Origin: Maribacter sp. | GTDB lineage: Bacteria > Bacteroidota > Bacteroidia > Flavobacteriales > Flavobacteriaceae | Direction: 5' to 3' | Assembly: GCF_016744255.1 (NCBI RefSeq) | Contig: NZ_JADGES010000003.1 | Span: 41,513-105,512, forward strand | DNA length: 64,000 bases | Part shown: piece after piece, positions 48,790 through 58,662 of the stretch | Layout: each line of letters starts with the position of its first letter | Position numbering within the stretch: the stretch's first letter is position 1 | The notes under the pieces: model-generated | Database searches by the model: none | Told to the model about the DNA's origin: nothing | Seen by the model: only the letters and a program-made list of their open reading frames with translations | Made by a program: the position numbers and the translations under genes

Positions 48790-50052
48790 TTATTTTTTCG
48801 TCTGTAATTTTTTTAATCTAGATAAGGCTTCAATATAATAGTAATCTGCGTAAATTAAAGCAACATCTATTTCGTGTCCTAAAGATTTAGCTCCTGTTGA
48901 GTGTAATAAAAATGAATCTGCTTTACCAACTGCAGAATACTTATCTGACCCTAAAGATTTTAGCATATTTACTGCTGCATTATAATACCGCTTTTGATCT
49001 TCTTTATCTTCTACTAACGTGCTTAAATCTAACAATGCAGAAGCCACAATTGCTGCGGCAGAGGCATCTTTTTCTTCTTTTGGGTCATTTTGAACATCAA
49101 AATCCCAACAAGGCACCATATCTTCTGGAAGCAAGGACAGATATTTATTTGCTATTTTTTCAGCAAAATCTAAGAACTTTTTATCTTTGGTTTGCTTATA
49201 CACCATAGTATAACCATAAACGCCCCAAGCCTGTCCTCTAGACCATCTACTATTATCTGCATAACCTTGTTTTGTGTGTTTATTTAATACTTTACCAGAA
49301 ATAGAATCGTATTCTAAAACATGCCAAGAGGTTAAATCCTCTCTAAAATGATTTTTCATTGTAGTTTCAGCATGTTTTACTGCTATATCATAATGCGTAG
49401 AATCACCACCGTTTTTAGCGGACCAAAACAGTAATTCTAAATTTAACATATTATCTATAATGGTAAGATGTTGTTTCCAACGTGGATGCATTTTTACTGA
49501 CCATGATTTTATAGTACCTACTTTTGGATTAAATCTTGTTGCTAAAGAGGCTGCTGATGTTAACAAAATATCCTTATACTCTTTTTTACCCCCAATTTTA
49601 TATCCATTGCCATAAGCAGGAAACATCATAAAACCAATATCGTGGTGCTCGGTAATGTTTTTAAAGTCCTCGAATACTTCGGTACGTTTAATAGCTTCAT
49701 TTTTCCATTTTTCATTATTTGTAACATCGTACATGTACCATAAAATTCCTGGATAAAAACCAGAAGTCCACACCAGTTTATTATTAGAAACCTCTTTCCA
49801 TTCTGTCTGGTTTTTCTCAATTAAACGAGGATGCTTTGTTAAATCTGTGAGTTTAGATGACGAGGTAGTTAATTGCATTTCACAATTCTCAATTTCTTTA
49901 TTTAAATTGAAACTACTTTTTACATTAACCTCCCTATCGGTTTTTACTAATTGATCTTGGTTTTTATTGTCCTTACAACTTACGATACAAGTAAGAATAC
50001 ATAATAATATCAAAGTCAAAAAGACTTTATATCTTGGGTTAATTAATTTCAT
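48790..50052 (-). CDS. GH88 unsaturated glucuronyl hydrolase, lipoprotein
   Basis: WTSGFYPGILWYMYDVT, HDIGFMMFPAYGNGYK, TKQGYADNSRWSRGQAWGVYGYTMVYKQT. Confidence 0.95.
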   Translation of the reverse strand: MKLINPRYKVFLTLILLCILTCIVSCKDNKNQDQLVKTDREVNVKSSFNLNKEIENCEMQLTTSSSKLTDLTKHPRLIEKNQTEWKEVSNNKLVWTSGFYPGILWYMYDVTNNEKWKNEAIKRTEVFEDFKNITEHHDIGFMMFPAYGNGYKIGGKKEYKDILLTSAASLATRFNPKVGTIKSWSVKMHPRWKQHLTIIDNMLNLELLFWSAKNGGDSTHYDIAVKHAETTMKNHFREDLTSWHVLEYDSISGKVLNKHTKQGYADNSRWSRGQAWGVYGYTMVYKQTKDKKFLDFAEKIANKYLSLLPEDMVPCWDFDVQNDPKEEKDASAAAIVASALLDLSTLVEDKEDQKRYYNAAVNMLKSLGSDKYSAVGKADSFLLHSTGAKSLGHEIDVALIYADYYYIEALSRLKKLQTKK

Positions 50053-50311
50053 AAAAAAAATTTATTTATAGTTGCCGTAATTTAGATAGCTAAATTAGAT
50101 ATGCTTCTTTAAAAAGAAGGAGGTGTAAGCGTTCATAGCACAGGTGTATATTGATCAATTAAACTATTATTCTTTAATTTTCGGAGAAAGCATTTTAATT
50201 TTGCACAAGTAACTTATAGAACAAAAAGACTTAAAGGCATAAACGTTTATTAGTTTTTTATTTACTACTCTATAAAAGCATAATTGATTTTATCTTATAA
50301 AGTCTACATTA

Positions 50312-53300
50312 TTACTCCTTAAAAAGATAGTAATAATGCGTATCATTATTATTAACCACTAATACAACTTTACCTTGGTTTGTATTTACTATTGCCATAT
50401 TCCTAACATCATTGCTTGCAAAAAAACCATGTTCTCTATTAGGAATAAATTGAAAATTCCCTGTGTTATCTCCTTTTAAAAATGAACCAATCCCGGCATC
50501 TGACCTAGTGGTTTCAATTTCTGATTGATAATTATTCCCCGCCAATAAAATATCTTTATTATTATCCTCATCAAAATCTTCAAACAATATACTATTGATT
50601 GGTGATTGTTGCACCTCATTTGAAAAAGGAGAGAAAGTAAATTCATTATATTGATCTTGAAAAAAAATTCCCGACCTAAATTCTACTGCCATAAAATGTA
50701 ATGCCTTATCTAAATTACTACCAACAATTCCTTTAATATCTCTGTTAGCAAAATCTGTATATGTAGGTACAATTTCGTTTAGAACTGGTATTTGTTCTGC
50801 TGTACATTGTTTACCTCTTACAAGCACTTGTTTATCTTTATAATATTTAGCCAGCATAATATCAGCGACTCCGTTATGATCAAAATCGGAAGTATACACA
50901 TGAAAAGGTTTCTCTTTAGAAGCGTGGAATTTATAATTCAACCCTAAATTACCAGCAATAATATCCTTATCGCCATCGCCATCGACATCAGCAACCAGTA
51001 ATTTATTCCACCAACCTGTGGCTTTAGATAGGTTATTATATTTTTTTGATCTTAATAATTTACCAGATATATTTTCAAAGACCTCTATACCTAACCATTC
51101 GCCTGTAATTATTAAATCTAGATCCTCATCTTTATCGATATCATTCCAAATAGCATCCGTTATCATTCCTATTTTCTCTAATTGAGGAGCTTTATTTTTT
51201 GTCTCTATAGAAAACTTACCGTCATTATTAACTAATAAATAACTTATTGGAGCATATGGGTATAAGCCTGGAATTACTCTACTTCCTACAAAAAGGTCTA
51301 AATCTCCGTCCTTATCGAAATCTGCGGAGACAACCACAGATCCTGCTGAATTTATTATAGGCAATGCATCATACGATTTTGTAAATTCCCCTTTTCCGTT
51401 ATTAAAATAAAGACGGTCTTGCAATGGTTGTGTATTAACACCAAACTCATAACTTCCACTTACTACATAAAGGTCTAAATCTCCATCATTATCAGCGTCA
51501 AAAAAAGAAGCACTTACATCTTCATGGTTTTTATCTGTAATAAACGCTTTGGTTGTTATTTTTTGGAATTTTCCAGAGGTTTCCCCCAATAACAACTTAC
51601 CCGCCATAGTATATGCTCCTCCCAAATACACATCATCGATACCGTCATTATTAACATCAGCCACAGCAAGTGCTGGACCTGTTTGAGACAATTTATGTGG
51701 TAATAGTAGTTGCTTTTTAAAATCGTCATATACTGGGTCTTCATGCGAAACATTCCATTTTTCTTTAATAAAAATTGCTTGTTTATTTTCTGATTTTTCT
51801 TGTGTAATTTTTGCATTTCTATACGCCACTTCAAGCAATTGATTTGACTTTACATGAAACAATTGTTGTGTTTTACCATCGGGCCAAGTAATCTTTATTT
51901 CGGGAATTACATTTTCTTTACCTAAACCAAAATGTAGTTTATTTGACACGGAAGATAAATACCCTCTAGACTTTACTAGTTCTCGTGTAAGAATTTTTTT
52001 TTGATTAAAAATTAGTTCCGCTTTAGCACCAACTCCTGACACATTTTCTTTTAATCCAGAAAATTGAATTTGAATATAATTTCCGCTACCTATTTCTCTA
52101 GCTTTATTTTTAAGTATTGTTGCCTCTTCATTCAAGTTATTTACAACCATATCCAAATCACCATCATTATCTAAATCTGCATAAACTGCTCCATTAGAAA
52201 ATGTTGGTTTTTGTTTTATCCAATGGTTAGATTCATTACTAAATGTTCTGTCTCCTTTATTTTTAAAAAAATAGTTTGGCAATTTTTGCTGTGGAAGCAT
52301 TTGCGTAAACTTTAAGAGGTCCTTGTCTGTAGGCTTACTTTTGCTACTTCTTATTATACTCTTTATTTCATTGGTTTTATCTTGATCAATAACATCTCTA
52401 TACACACCATTGGTAATATATATATCATTATACCCATCTAAATCAAAATCTGCCATCAAAACAGACCAACTCCAATCTGTATTAGCAACGCCAGCTGCTT
52501 GAGCAATTTCACTATAGGTTCCGTTTCCATTATTTACCTGCAACATATTATGCATATACTGGTAATGGTACTCTTTTTCTACCATCGTTTTAAACTTACT
52601 TATAGAGGTCATTGCCATGGTTGTTTTTGACCTTACATAGTCTTCAGGACTCATGTCTAATGTCATTAAATCCATTAAACCATCATTATCAATATCGGCA
52701 ATATCTCCTCCCATGCTATAAAAAGACATGTGTTTAAATAATTGATTTCTACTCTCAGAAAAGGTACCATCTCTATTATTAACATAAGTAAAATCTGGCA
52801 TTTCAAAATCATTACTCACATAAATATCTGGCCATCCATCGTTATTTAAATCCCCTATTTGGGCATTTAAGCCGAAAGCTCTATCTGGCAATATCCCAGA
52901 CTCAATAGACACATCAATAAACTTTCCATTTCCGTTGTTTTTATACAATTTATCGCTTCCTTTTAAAGCAATCGTTTTTGGATCCTCTTGAATTGTTTTT
53001 AAGTTTTTAATCTCACGATAATCTCTTGTTATTACAGGACTGTTTGCTATATACAAATCTAAATAACCATCTTTATTAAAATCAAAAAATGTTGCTGCTG
53101 TTGATCTATTGGCATCTGCTAATCCAAATTCTTCTGCTTTCTCTGTAAAAGTTAAATTTCTATTATTAATATAAAGTTGATTTACTAGCCGTTGGTCATC
53201 AAACTTCCCGGCTCGGCATATATAAATATCTGGAAAACCATCGTTATTTATATCCACAATCGAAACACTAGAATTAAAACCATCATTTTTTTTGAAACCT

Positions 53301-53623
53301 GCTTTTTTAGTAATATTTGTAAACTTTAAATTACCTTCATTTATATAAAGTTCATTCGATTTTAGGTTTGAAGTAAAAAACAAATCGATAAGTCCATCCC
53401 TATTAAAATCAGCAGCGGCTACTCCACCTCCGTTATAGGAATAGATATATTTATAATAATGAAAATCTTCTGACTCTACCAGTTCATTTGAAAAATGTAC
53501 ACCGGAATATTCAGATGATATTGATTCAAATAAGTTAGTTCCTGTAGCTACTAGAGGGGCATTTTTTTTACATGATGTAATAAATGCGCCAAGAAATACG
53601 AAAATAAAGGTTATTTTTCTCAT
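50312..53623 (-). CDS. FG-GAP/VCBS repeat protein with ASPIC/UnbV domain, lipoprotein
   Basis: Repeated DxDxDGxxDxxxxx motifs (DADNDGDLDLYVVSG, DFDKDGDLDLFVGS, DVDGDGDKDIIAGN), ASPIC/UnbV segment (VSGVGAKAELIFNQKKILTRELVKSRGYLSSVSNKLHFGLGKE). Confidence 0.93.
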   Translation of the reverse strand: MRKITFIFVFLGAFITSCKKNAPLVATGTNLFESISSEYSGVHFSNELVESEDFHYYKYIYSYNGGGVAAADFNRDGLIDLFFTSNLKSNELYINEGNLKFTNITKKAGFKKNDGFNSSVSIVDINNDGFPDIYICRAGKFDDQRLVNQLYINNRNLTFTEKAEEFGLADANRSTAATFFDFNKDGYLDLYIANSPVITRDYREIKNLKTIQEDPKTIALKGSDKLYKNNGNGKFIDVSIESGILPDRAFGLNAQIGDLNNDGWPDIYVSNDFEMPDFTYVNNRDGTFSESRNQLFKHMSFYSMGGDIADIDNDGLMDLMTLDMSPEDYVRSKTTMAMTSISKFKTMVEKEYHYQYMHNMLQVNNGNGTYSEIAQAAGVANTDWSWSVLMADFDLDGYNDIYITNGVYRDVIDQDKTNEIKSIIRSSKSKPTDKDLLKFTQMLPQQKLPNYFFKNKGDRTFSNESNHWIKQKPTFSNGAVYADLDNDGDLDMVVNNLNEEATILKNKAREIGSGNYIQIQFSGLKENVSGVGAKAELIFNQKKILTRELVKSRGYLSSVSNKLHFGLGKENVIPEIKITWPDGKTQQLFHVKSNQLLEVAYRNAKITQEKSENKQAIFIKEKWNVSHEDPVYDDFKKQLLLPHKLSQTGPALAVADVNNDGIDDVYLGGAYTMAGKLLLGETSGKFQKITTKAFITDKNHEDVSASFFDADNDGDLDLYVVSGSYEFGVNTQPLQDRLYFNNGKGEFTKSYDALPIINSAGSVVVSADFDKDGDLDLFVGSRVIPGLYPYAPISYLLVNNDGKFSIETKNKAPQLEKIGMITDAIWNDIDKDEDLDLIITGEWLGIEVFENISGKLLRSKKYNNLSKATGWWNKLLVADVDGDGDKDIIAGNLGLNYKFHASKEKPFHVYTSDFDHNGVADIMLAKYYKDKQVLVRGKQCTAEQIPVLNEIVPTYTDFANRDIKGIVGSNLDKALHFMAVEFRSGIFFQDQYNEFTFSPFSNEVQQSPINSILFEDFDEDNNKDILLAGNNYQSEIETTRSDAGIGSFLKGDNTGNFQFIPNREHGFFASNDVRNMAIVNTNQGKVVLVVNNNDTHYYYLFKE

Positions 53624-53666
53624 TTTATAAAAATGATATTAATAGGAAAATATTAATTATTAAAAG

Positions 53667-53697
53667 AAAAACCCTATGGTATGTCCATAAGGTTTTT
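53667..53697 (-). terminator. Terminator/attenuator between susD and the FG-GAP gene
   Basis: AAAAACCcTATGG-TATGT-CCATAaGGTTTTT hairpin with T-tract on the minus strand. Confidence 0.7.
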
Positions 53698-53726
53698 CAA
53701 CTAACTAACTCAAATATAAAACACAA

Positions 53727-55253
53727 TTAATTACTCAATTGTGGTGCTCTATCAATTTCTGACTGTGGTATTGGTGAAAAATAGTTTGCAGGAGATGTGT
53801 CTCCTTCAACAGGACCTACCAATTCATTTGTAGACCTGTTTGCTAAAGCATTTGCTACTCTTTCCATTCTAACAAGATCACCCCATCGAATAAATTCACC
53901 TGCAAGCTCCCATTTTCTTTCTGTAAATGCTAGCTCAGCCAAATCGCCTGTACTTAAATCAACATTACTATTTCCGTAAGCTCTTCTTCTAACTTTATTT
54001 AAAGCTTCCCAAGCCTCCACAGAACTGCCGCCAGATCGTCCTTCAGCCTCAGCATATATTAATAGTAAATCTGCGTACCTCATAAAATAAGTAGTCATAC
54101 TCGTTGAAGAATTACCCGTAGGAATCTCCTCTAAAAGACCTGTTACTTTTTTAAAACTTGGGTGTGCCTCATCATCAAAAATTGTCCAATTAACAATATC
54201 TCCTTTCTTATGAATACCATCACTATCATCTTTTTTTAATTTACCTTCTAAAACATAGGTAGCATCTTTTCTTGGTCCTTCTGGAAAATCTTCTAAAAAG
54301 GCTATTTCAGCAAATACCTCGTTCCAACCACCTACAGAAGATGCGTATCCTAATTTACCAGTATGCCTATTTGCGTAAGAATTACCACAATCAACACAAT
54401 GTGCTACCGCAAACACGATTTCTGAATTCAATCTGTTTTCATCTGCTATAGACCATAGTGTGTTCATATCTGGTACTAAAGCAAAACCATGTGCTCCTGC
54501 GTTATCTATAACAGTTTTAGCGCTAGAAGCTGCTAATGCATATTTACCACTATCTTTTAAAGGCCAACCCGCCCAATGAAGATACAATTTGGCCAGAAAC
54601 GCTCTAGCAGAACCACTATTAGGTCTAATTGCAGCGTTTACGCCAGGGTATTTTACAGGAAGTAAACTTTCGGCATTAAGAAAATCGGACTCAATTTGCG
54701 TGTAGATTTCACTAATTTCAGATTTACCTAAATCAGGATCTATTTCTATGGTAAGGTTTAAAGGTACTTCTCCAAAAGTTTGGGTTAAATTAAAGTAATA
54801 CAAACCTCTTAAAAAATATGCTTCTCCAATAAGAGAATTAATAGCGACTCTGTCACTCTCCTTACCTTCAAAATTATCTTTGTTTTCAATAATATTATTT
54901 ACTGATTTAATAACTTTATAAGACTCTTCCCAGGCTGTATTAATTCTGCCAGATGCTGAAGTTAAGGTTCTTCTGTCCGCTTCTCTAAAAGATATTTTAT
55001 TTTTACCACTGTGTGTCGTAAGATCATCGGCTCCGAATGAATTAATCCAAAATTGCGCCCATTTTACAGATAAACCTACTTGTTTATACGCACCAACAAC
55101 TGAAGCCTCTAGACCTTCTAAAGAAGTTAAGTTAGCAGGATCTAACCTAGCAGCAGAAACATCTTCCTCTAAATTAACACATGCAGTAAGAAACACTACA
55201 CATAGAGCGACTATAGTAATCACTCGCCTTGTTATTTTTAATTTATTTTTCAT
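53727..55253 (-). CDS. SusD/RagB-family glycan-binding lipoprotein (start MKNKLKITRR)
   Basis: Lipobox LTAC; SusD motifs (AYFLRGLYYFNLTQTFGEVPL, YFMRYADLLLIYAEA, ALNKVRRRAYG). ORF-track start is 55295. Confidence 0.95.
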   Translation of the reverse strand: MKNKLKITRRVITIVALCVVFLTACVNLEEDVSAARLDPANLTSLEGLEASVVGAYKQVGLSVKWAQFWINSFGADDLTTHSGKNKISFREADRRTLTSASGRINTAWEESYKVIKSVNNIIENKDNFEGKESDRVAINSLIGEAYFLRGLYYFNLTQTFGEVPLNLTIEIDPDLGKSEISEIYTQIESDFLNAESLLPVKYPGVNAAIRPNSGSARAFLAKLYLHWAGWPLKDSGKYALAASSAKTVIDNAGAHGFALVPDMNTLWSIADENRLNSEIVFAVAHCVDCGNSYANRHTGKLGYASSVGGWNEVFAEIAFLEDFPEGPRKDATYVLEGKLKKDDSDGIHKKGDIVNWTIFDDEAHPSFKKVTGLLEEIPTGNSSTSMTTYFMRYADLLLIYAEAEGRSGGSSVEAWEALNKVRRRAYGNSNVDLSTGDLAELAFTERKWELAGEFIRWGDLVRMERVANALANRSTNELVGPVEGDTSPANYFSPIPQSEIDRAPQLSN

Positions 55254-55272
55254 CTTTATTTTATTTTTTATA

Positions 55273-58224
55273 TTAAAACCCAATATTAATTCCAAAAGTA
55301 AATGTTCTAGGATTTGGAGATGCTCCCCAATCTATTGAAGACCCCGAATCGCTAGAAGCACTTGTTGAACTTGCTTCAGGATCATACCCTGTGTAATCTG
55401 TAATAGTGAATAGATTTTGAGCACTAGCATAAACTCTAAGGGAGTTAAAGCCTTTTACCTCTTTAATATTGTACCCTAAAGAAATGTTACTTAATCTTAA
55501 GAAACTACCGTCTTCAATAAATCTTGATGAGTTTATAAAGTTATTCCCCGTGGCAGGAATATTAGTTTCATTAGTAGGTGTCCATCTATTTCTATACTCC
55601 CCAATAGTTGCATTATTTATTGCACCTCCTGGTAAGGATACAAAAGCTCTAGAAAGATTTAACACATCGAAGCCTTGTACCATATTTATTAAGAAGTTTA
55701 AATCAAGGTTCCCGTAGGTAAGTGTGTTATTAAAACCAATAGTATAATCTGGTGTACCATTACCTGTAACACCTAAAACCAAACCATCAGTATCTTCTAG
55801 GTAACGCGCATCACCAGGGGTGCCATCTGTAGCGCCTGATTGATGTGTACCTAAAAATGTTGGCCCATAAAATTGTCCTAAAGGATCACCTACTCTAATA
55901 ATACCCATACTACCTGCTGAGTTTGAATTTTCTCCAGCTGGGTTTACAAAAATTTGAGTTTGCCCTTCCGTTAAGCTAACAACTTTGTTTTTATTTGTTG
56001 AAAAGTTAAGAGCGGAGATCCAATTAAATTTATCCGTTGAAACAACTTTAGCGTCTAAATTAAACTCGAAACCATTATTAGATACCTCTCCTATATTTCT
56101 CAAAATAGTTCCTCCTCCTTCATACGCAGGTATTGGCACTGCCAATAAAAGGTCTGTAGTATTTTTTCTATACGCATCAGCACTTAAATTTATTCTACTG
56201 TTAAAAAAAGAAAAATCTACACCAATATTGGTTTGTGTTGTTGTTTCCCAAGTTAAGTCTGGATTACCTGTAGCTCCTAGGGCTATTCCTATGCTTTCTG
56301 ACAAACCGTTAATTGGAAAATTAGCCTCGCCAGGCGAGATGGTATTCGAAGTAGAAAAAGGCGCTATAGACTGGTTTCCTGTTTCACCATAACCTCCTCT
56401 TAATTTTAACCTATTTATAAAAGAATTATCTGAAAATATATCATCTAATTGATATGCGGCAGATATTGAAGGAAATATACCTGTTTGGTTACCTGATGCA
56501 AATACAGATGATTTATCCGAACGAATTGTTGCAGTTAAGAATAATTTTCTATTGTAATTATATTCTCCTCTACCAATCCAAGACTCCATAGTACGTGGCT
56601 TAAGAATTGAGCTTATATTTGGAGTAGTACCTAATTGTATAGAGAAAAAATTAGCCGGAATGTTCATTGGTCCGCCATTTGCAGAAAACCCTCTATTTAC
56701 ATTCTTGTAAATTTCATAAATACCCGTAAGTTTTAAATTACTTTTAGTAAAGTCTTTATTCCAAGTAAGAATATTACTGTTTTGTAATGTAATATCACTT
56801 GCAAATGAACCATTAGCAGAAGGTGGCTCTACACTACTACCTGCTGGCACACCTCTATAACCCTCTGTTATTTTATTCTTATGCAACAAACCACCAACAA
56901 CGTTAAGTGTTAAATTATCAACAATTTTATATGAAAGATTAAGATTTGCATTAAAACTATTGGTTGTTACATTGACATCCGATTCGCGCCTTACAGCAAT
57001 AGGGTTTACTAACCCAACACCATTTGGAGACATTAAATTATAATTACCATTTACATTTTTAACAGGTAAAGTTGGATCCCATCCTAAAACAGCAGTTATT
57101 CCTCCTCTTACATCTGTAGATGTTCTTTCTCCATTAGCTACTAAATTATGAGAGTCTTCTATGCCCCCAAACAAGTTTAAACCAATAGATAATTTATCAT
57201 TAACCTTTGCATTTAAATTAGACCTTAATGAATATCTTTTATAATTTGTATTTATACTAACACCACTTTGATCTACACTATTTCCTGAAATAAAGTAACT
57301 AAATGTATCATCGCTACCACTTAAGGATACTTGTAAGTTATTTGTTATGCCTGTTTGAAAAAATTCTTTCTGATAGTCTGCTCCACCTTCAGTAACGGTG
57401 AGGCCATTAATAGTGGCAAATTCTTGAGAGCTTAATAAATCAATAAATTCTGGCACTTCTGAAACACTTGTAAAATAGCCCACATTAATTTTGGCTTTAC
57501 CACTACCTTTTTTAGTAGTAACTAGAATAACACCATTTGCACCTCTAGAACCATATATTGCTGTTGCCGATGCATCTTTTAAAATTTCCATTGACTGAAT
57601 ATCGTTGGTATTTATAGATTTTAATTCCCCGCCAATAATACCATCAATTACTATTAAAGGTTGATTATTACTACTGATAGAGTTAGCTCCACGAATACGT
57701 ATTTTTATATCTGCTCCAGGAGCACCAGAGTTTTTACTCACTTGCACACCAGATGCACGACCAGACAAAGCATCTTCGACCCTAAAAATGGGTTGTTTTT
57801 CAAAATCTTTAGCTCCTATACTAGAAATAGACCCTGTTAAATCACTTTTACGCTGTGTACCATAGCCTACCAAAACCACTTCGTCTAAAACATTATTTGC
57901 GTTTAGACTTACATTAATAATGGTTTGTGAGCCAACTACGATTACCTTCGTATCAAAACCTACATAAGAAATAGCAAGAGAAGCTTCTTCTGATACATCA
58001 ATAATGTAGTTACCATCAAAATCGGATACCGCCCCATTAGATGTTCCTTGTTCAATAACATTAGCCCCTGGGAGTGGCTCCCCTGATTCATCGGTAATTG
58101 TACCTTGGACTGTTTTAGCTTGAGCACTAGCAGAGTTTGTTCCCAAACCAATAAAAAAAACAATTAAGATTAGACCCAGTCTATTCTTAACTTTACATAA
58201 GAAAAAGTTAGAAAAAAATTTCAT
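55273..58224 (-). CDS. SusC/RagA TonB-dependent receptor
   Basis: 983 aa; VQGTITDESGEPLPGANVIEQGTSNGAVSDFDGNYII; plug DALSGRASGVQVSKNSGAPGADIKIRIRGANSI. Confidence 0.97.
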   Translation of the reverse strand: MKFFSNFFLCKVKNRLGLILIVFFIGLGTNSASAQAKTVQGTITDESGEPLPGANVIEQGTSNGAVSDFDGNYIIDVSEEASLAISYVGFDTKVIVVGSQTIINVSLNANNVLDEVVLVGYGTQRKSDLTGSISSIGAKDFEKQPIFRVEDALSGRASGVQVSKNSGAPGADIKIRIRGANSISSNNQPLIVIDGIIGGELKSINTNDIQSMEILKDASATAIYGSRGANGVILVTTKKGSGKAKINVGYFTSVSEVPEFIDLLSSQEFATINGLTVTEGGADYQKEFFQTGITNNLQVSLSGSDDTFSYFISGNSVDQSGVSINTNYKRYSLRSNLNAKVNDKLSIGLNLFGGIEDSHNLVANGERTSTDVRGGITAVLGWDPTLPVKNVNGNYNLMSPNGVGLVNPIAVRRESDVNVTTNSFNANLNLSYKIVDNLTLNVVGGLLHKNKITEGYRGVPAGSSVEPPSANGSFASDITLQNSNILTWNKDFTKSNLKLTGIYEIYKNVNRGFSANGGPMNIPANFFSIQLGTTPNISSILKPRTMESWIGRGEYNYNRKLFLTATIRSDKSSVFASGNQTGIFPSISAAYQLDDIFSDNSFINRLKLRGGYGETGNQSIAPFSTSNTISPGEANFPINGLSESIGIALGATGNPDLTWETTTQTNIGVDFSFFNSRINLSADAYRKNTTDLLLAVPIPAYEGGGTILRNIGEVSNNGFEFNLDAKVVSTDKFNWISALNFSTNKNKVVSLTEGQTQIFVNPAGENSNSAGSMGIIRVGDPLGQFYGPTFLGTHQSGATDGTPGDARYLEDTDGLVLGVTGNGTPDYTIGFNNTLTYGNLDLNFLINMVQGFDVLNLSRAFVSLPGGAINNATIGEYRNRWTPTNETNIPATGNNFINSSRFIEDGSFLRLSNISLGYNIKEVKGFNSLRVYASAQNLFTITDYTGYDPEASSTSASSDSGSSIDWGASPNPRTFTFGINIGF

Positions 58225-58286
58225 ATTCGTTAAAGTTTAGTTAATTATTTAGTAACAAAGATTATTATTAGTCTCTGAAAATATAG

Positions 58287-58312
58287 GGGGGTAAATATTC
58301 AAAATAGAGGGA
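58287..58312 (-). promoter_or_regulatory. Shared PUL motif copy B (GGGGGGtAAATatTCAAaatAGAGGG) upstream of susC
   Basis: 20/26 identical to copy A at 35470-35495. Confidence 0.5.
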
Positions 58313-58536
58313 TTATTTGTTCATTTCTACTGCTCTAGTCTCTATTAAGTATGAAAGCAGCCTGCAAGAACTCAGGATAGTAATCATTTTTCTATAGCTA
58401 TTAAAGAGGCTCTGGATGTGGTTTTTTTAAAAGTATAAAAATCTCCTCTTTTTTAAACACCCACTAACTTTATGCATTAAACCTTTAACTTTTAGAAACT
58501 TATATTTTTAATATAAGGAAAGCTATATAAATAATG

Positions 58537-58576
58537 AAACCTAAATACTTTGAGCTCGCTCGCAGTATTTAGGTTT
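58537..58576. other. Strong 13-bp inverted repeat AAACCTAAATACT...AGTATTTAGGTTT with inner GAG-CTCG-CTC hairpin
   Basis: Direct reading; lies between the PKD protein gene and susC. Confidence 0.8.
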
Positions 58577-58662
58577 AAATATATTTGTTTCATTAAAAAG
58601 AGAACTTTCTAAAAAGATTAAAAAATTAGAGCCCCTTAGAAATTCTTAAACTAGAGGATTCA

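Noticed and set aside
50119-50145. Third copy of the shared PUL motif upstream of GH88
   Set aside because: Only partially matches (needs a 1-nt gap, about 12/19 in the core); mentioned in the finding but not claimed as a feature.
55985-56392. 135-aa + strand ORF inside susC
   Set aside because: Shadow ORF antisense to a clear SusC coding region.
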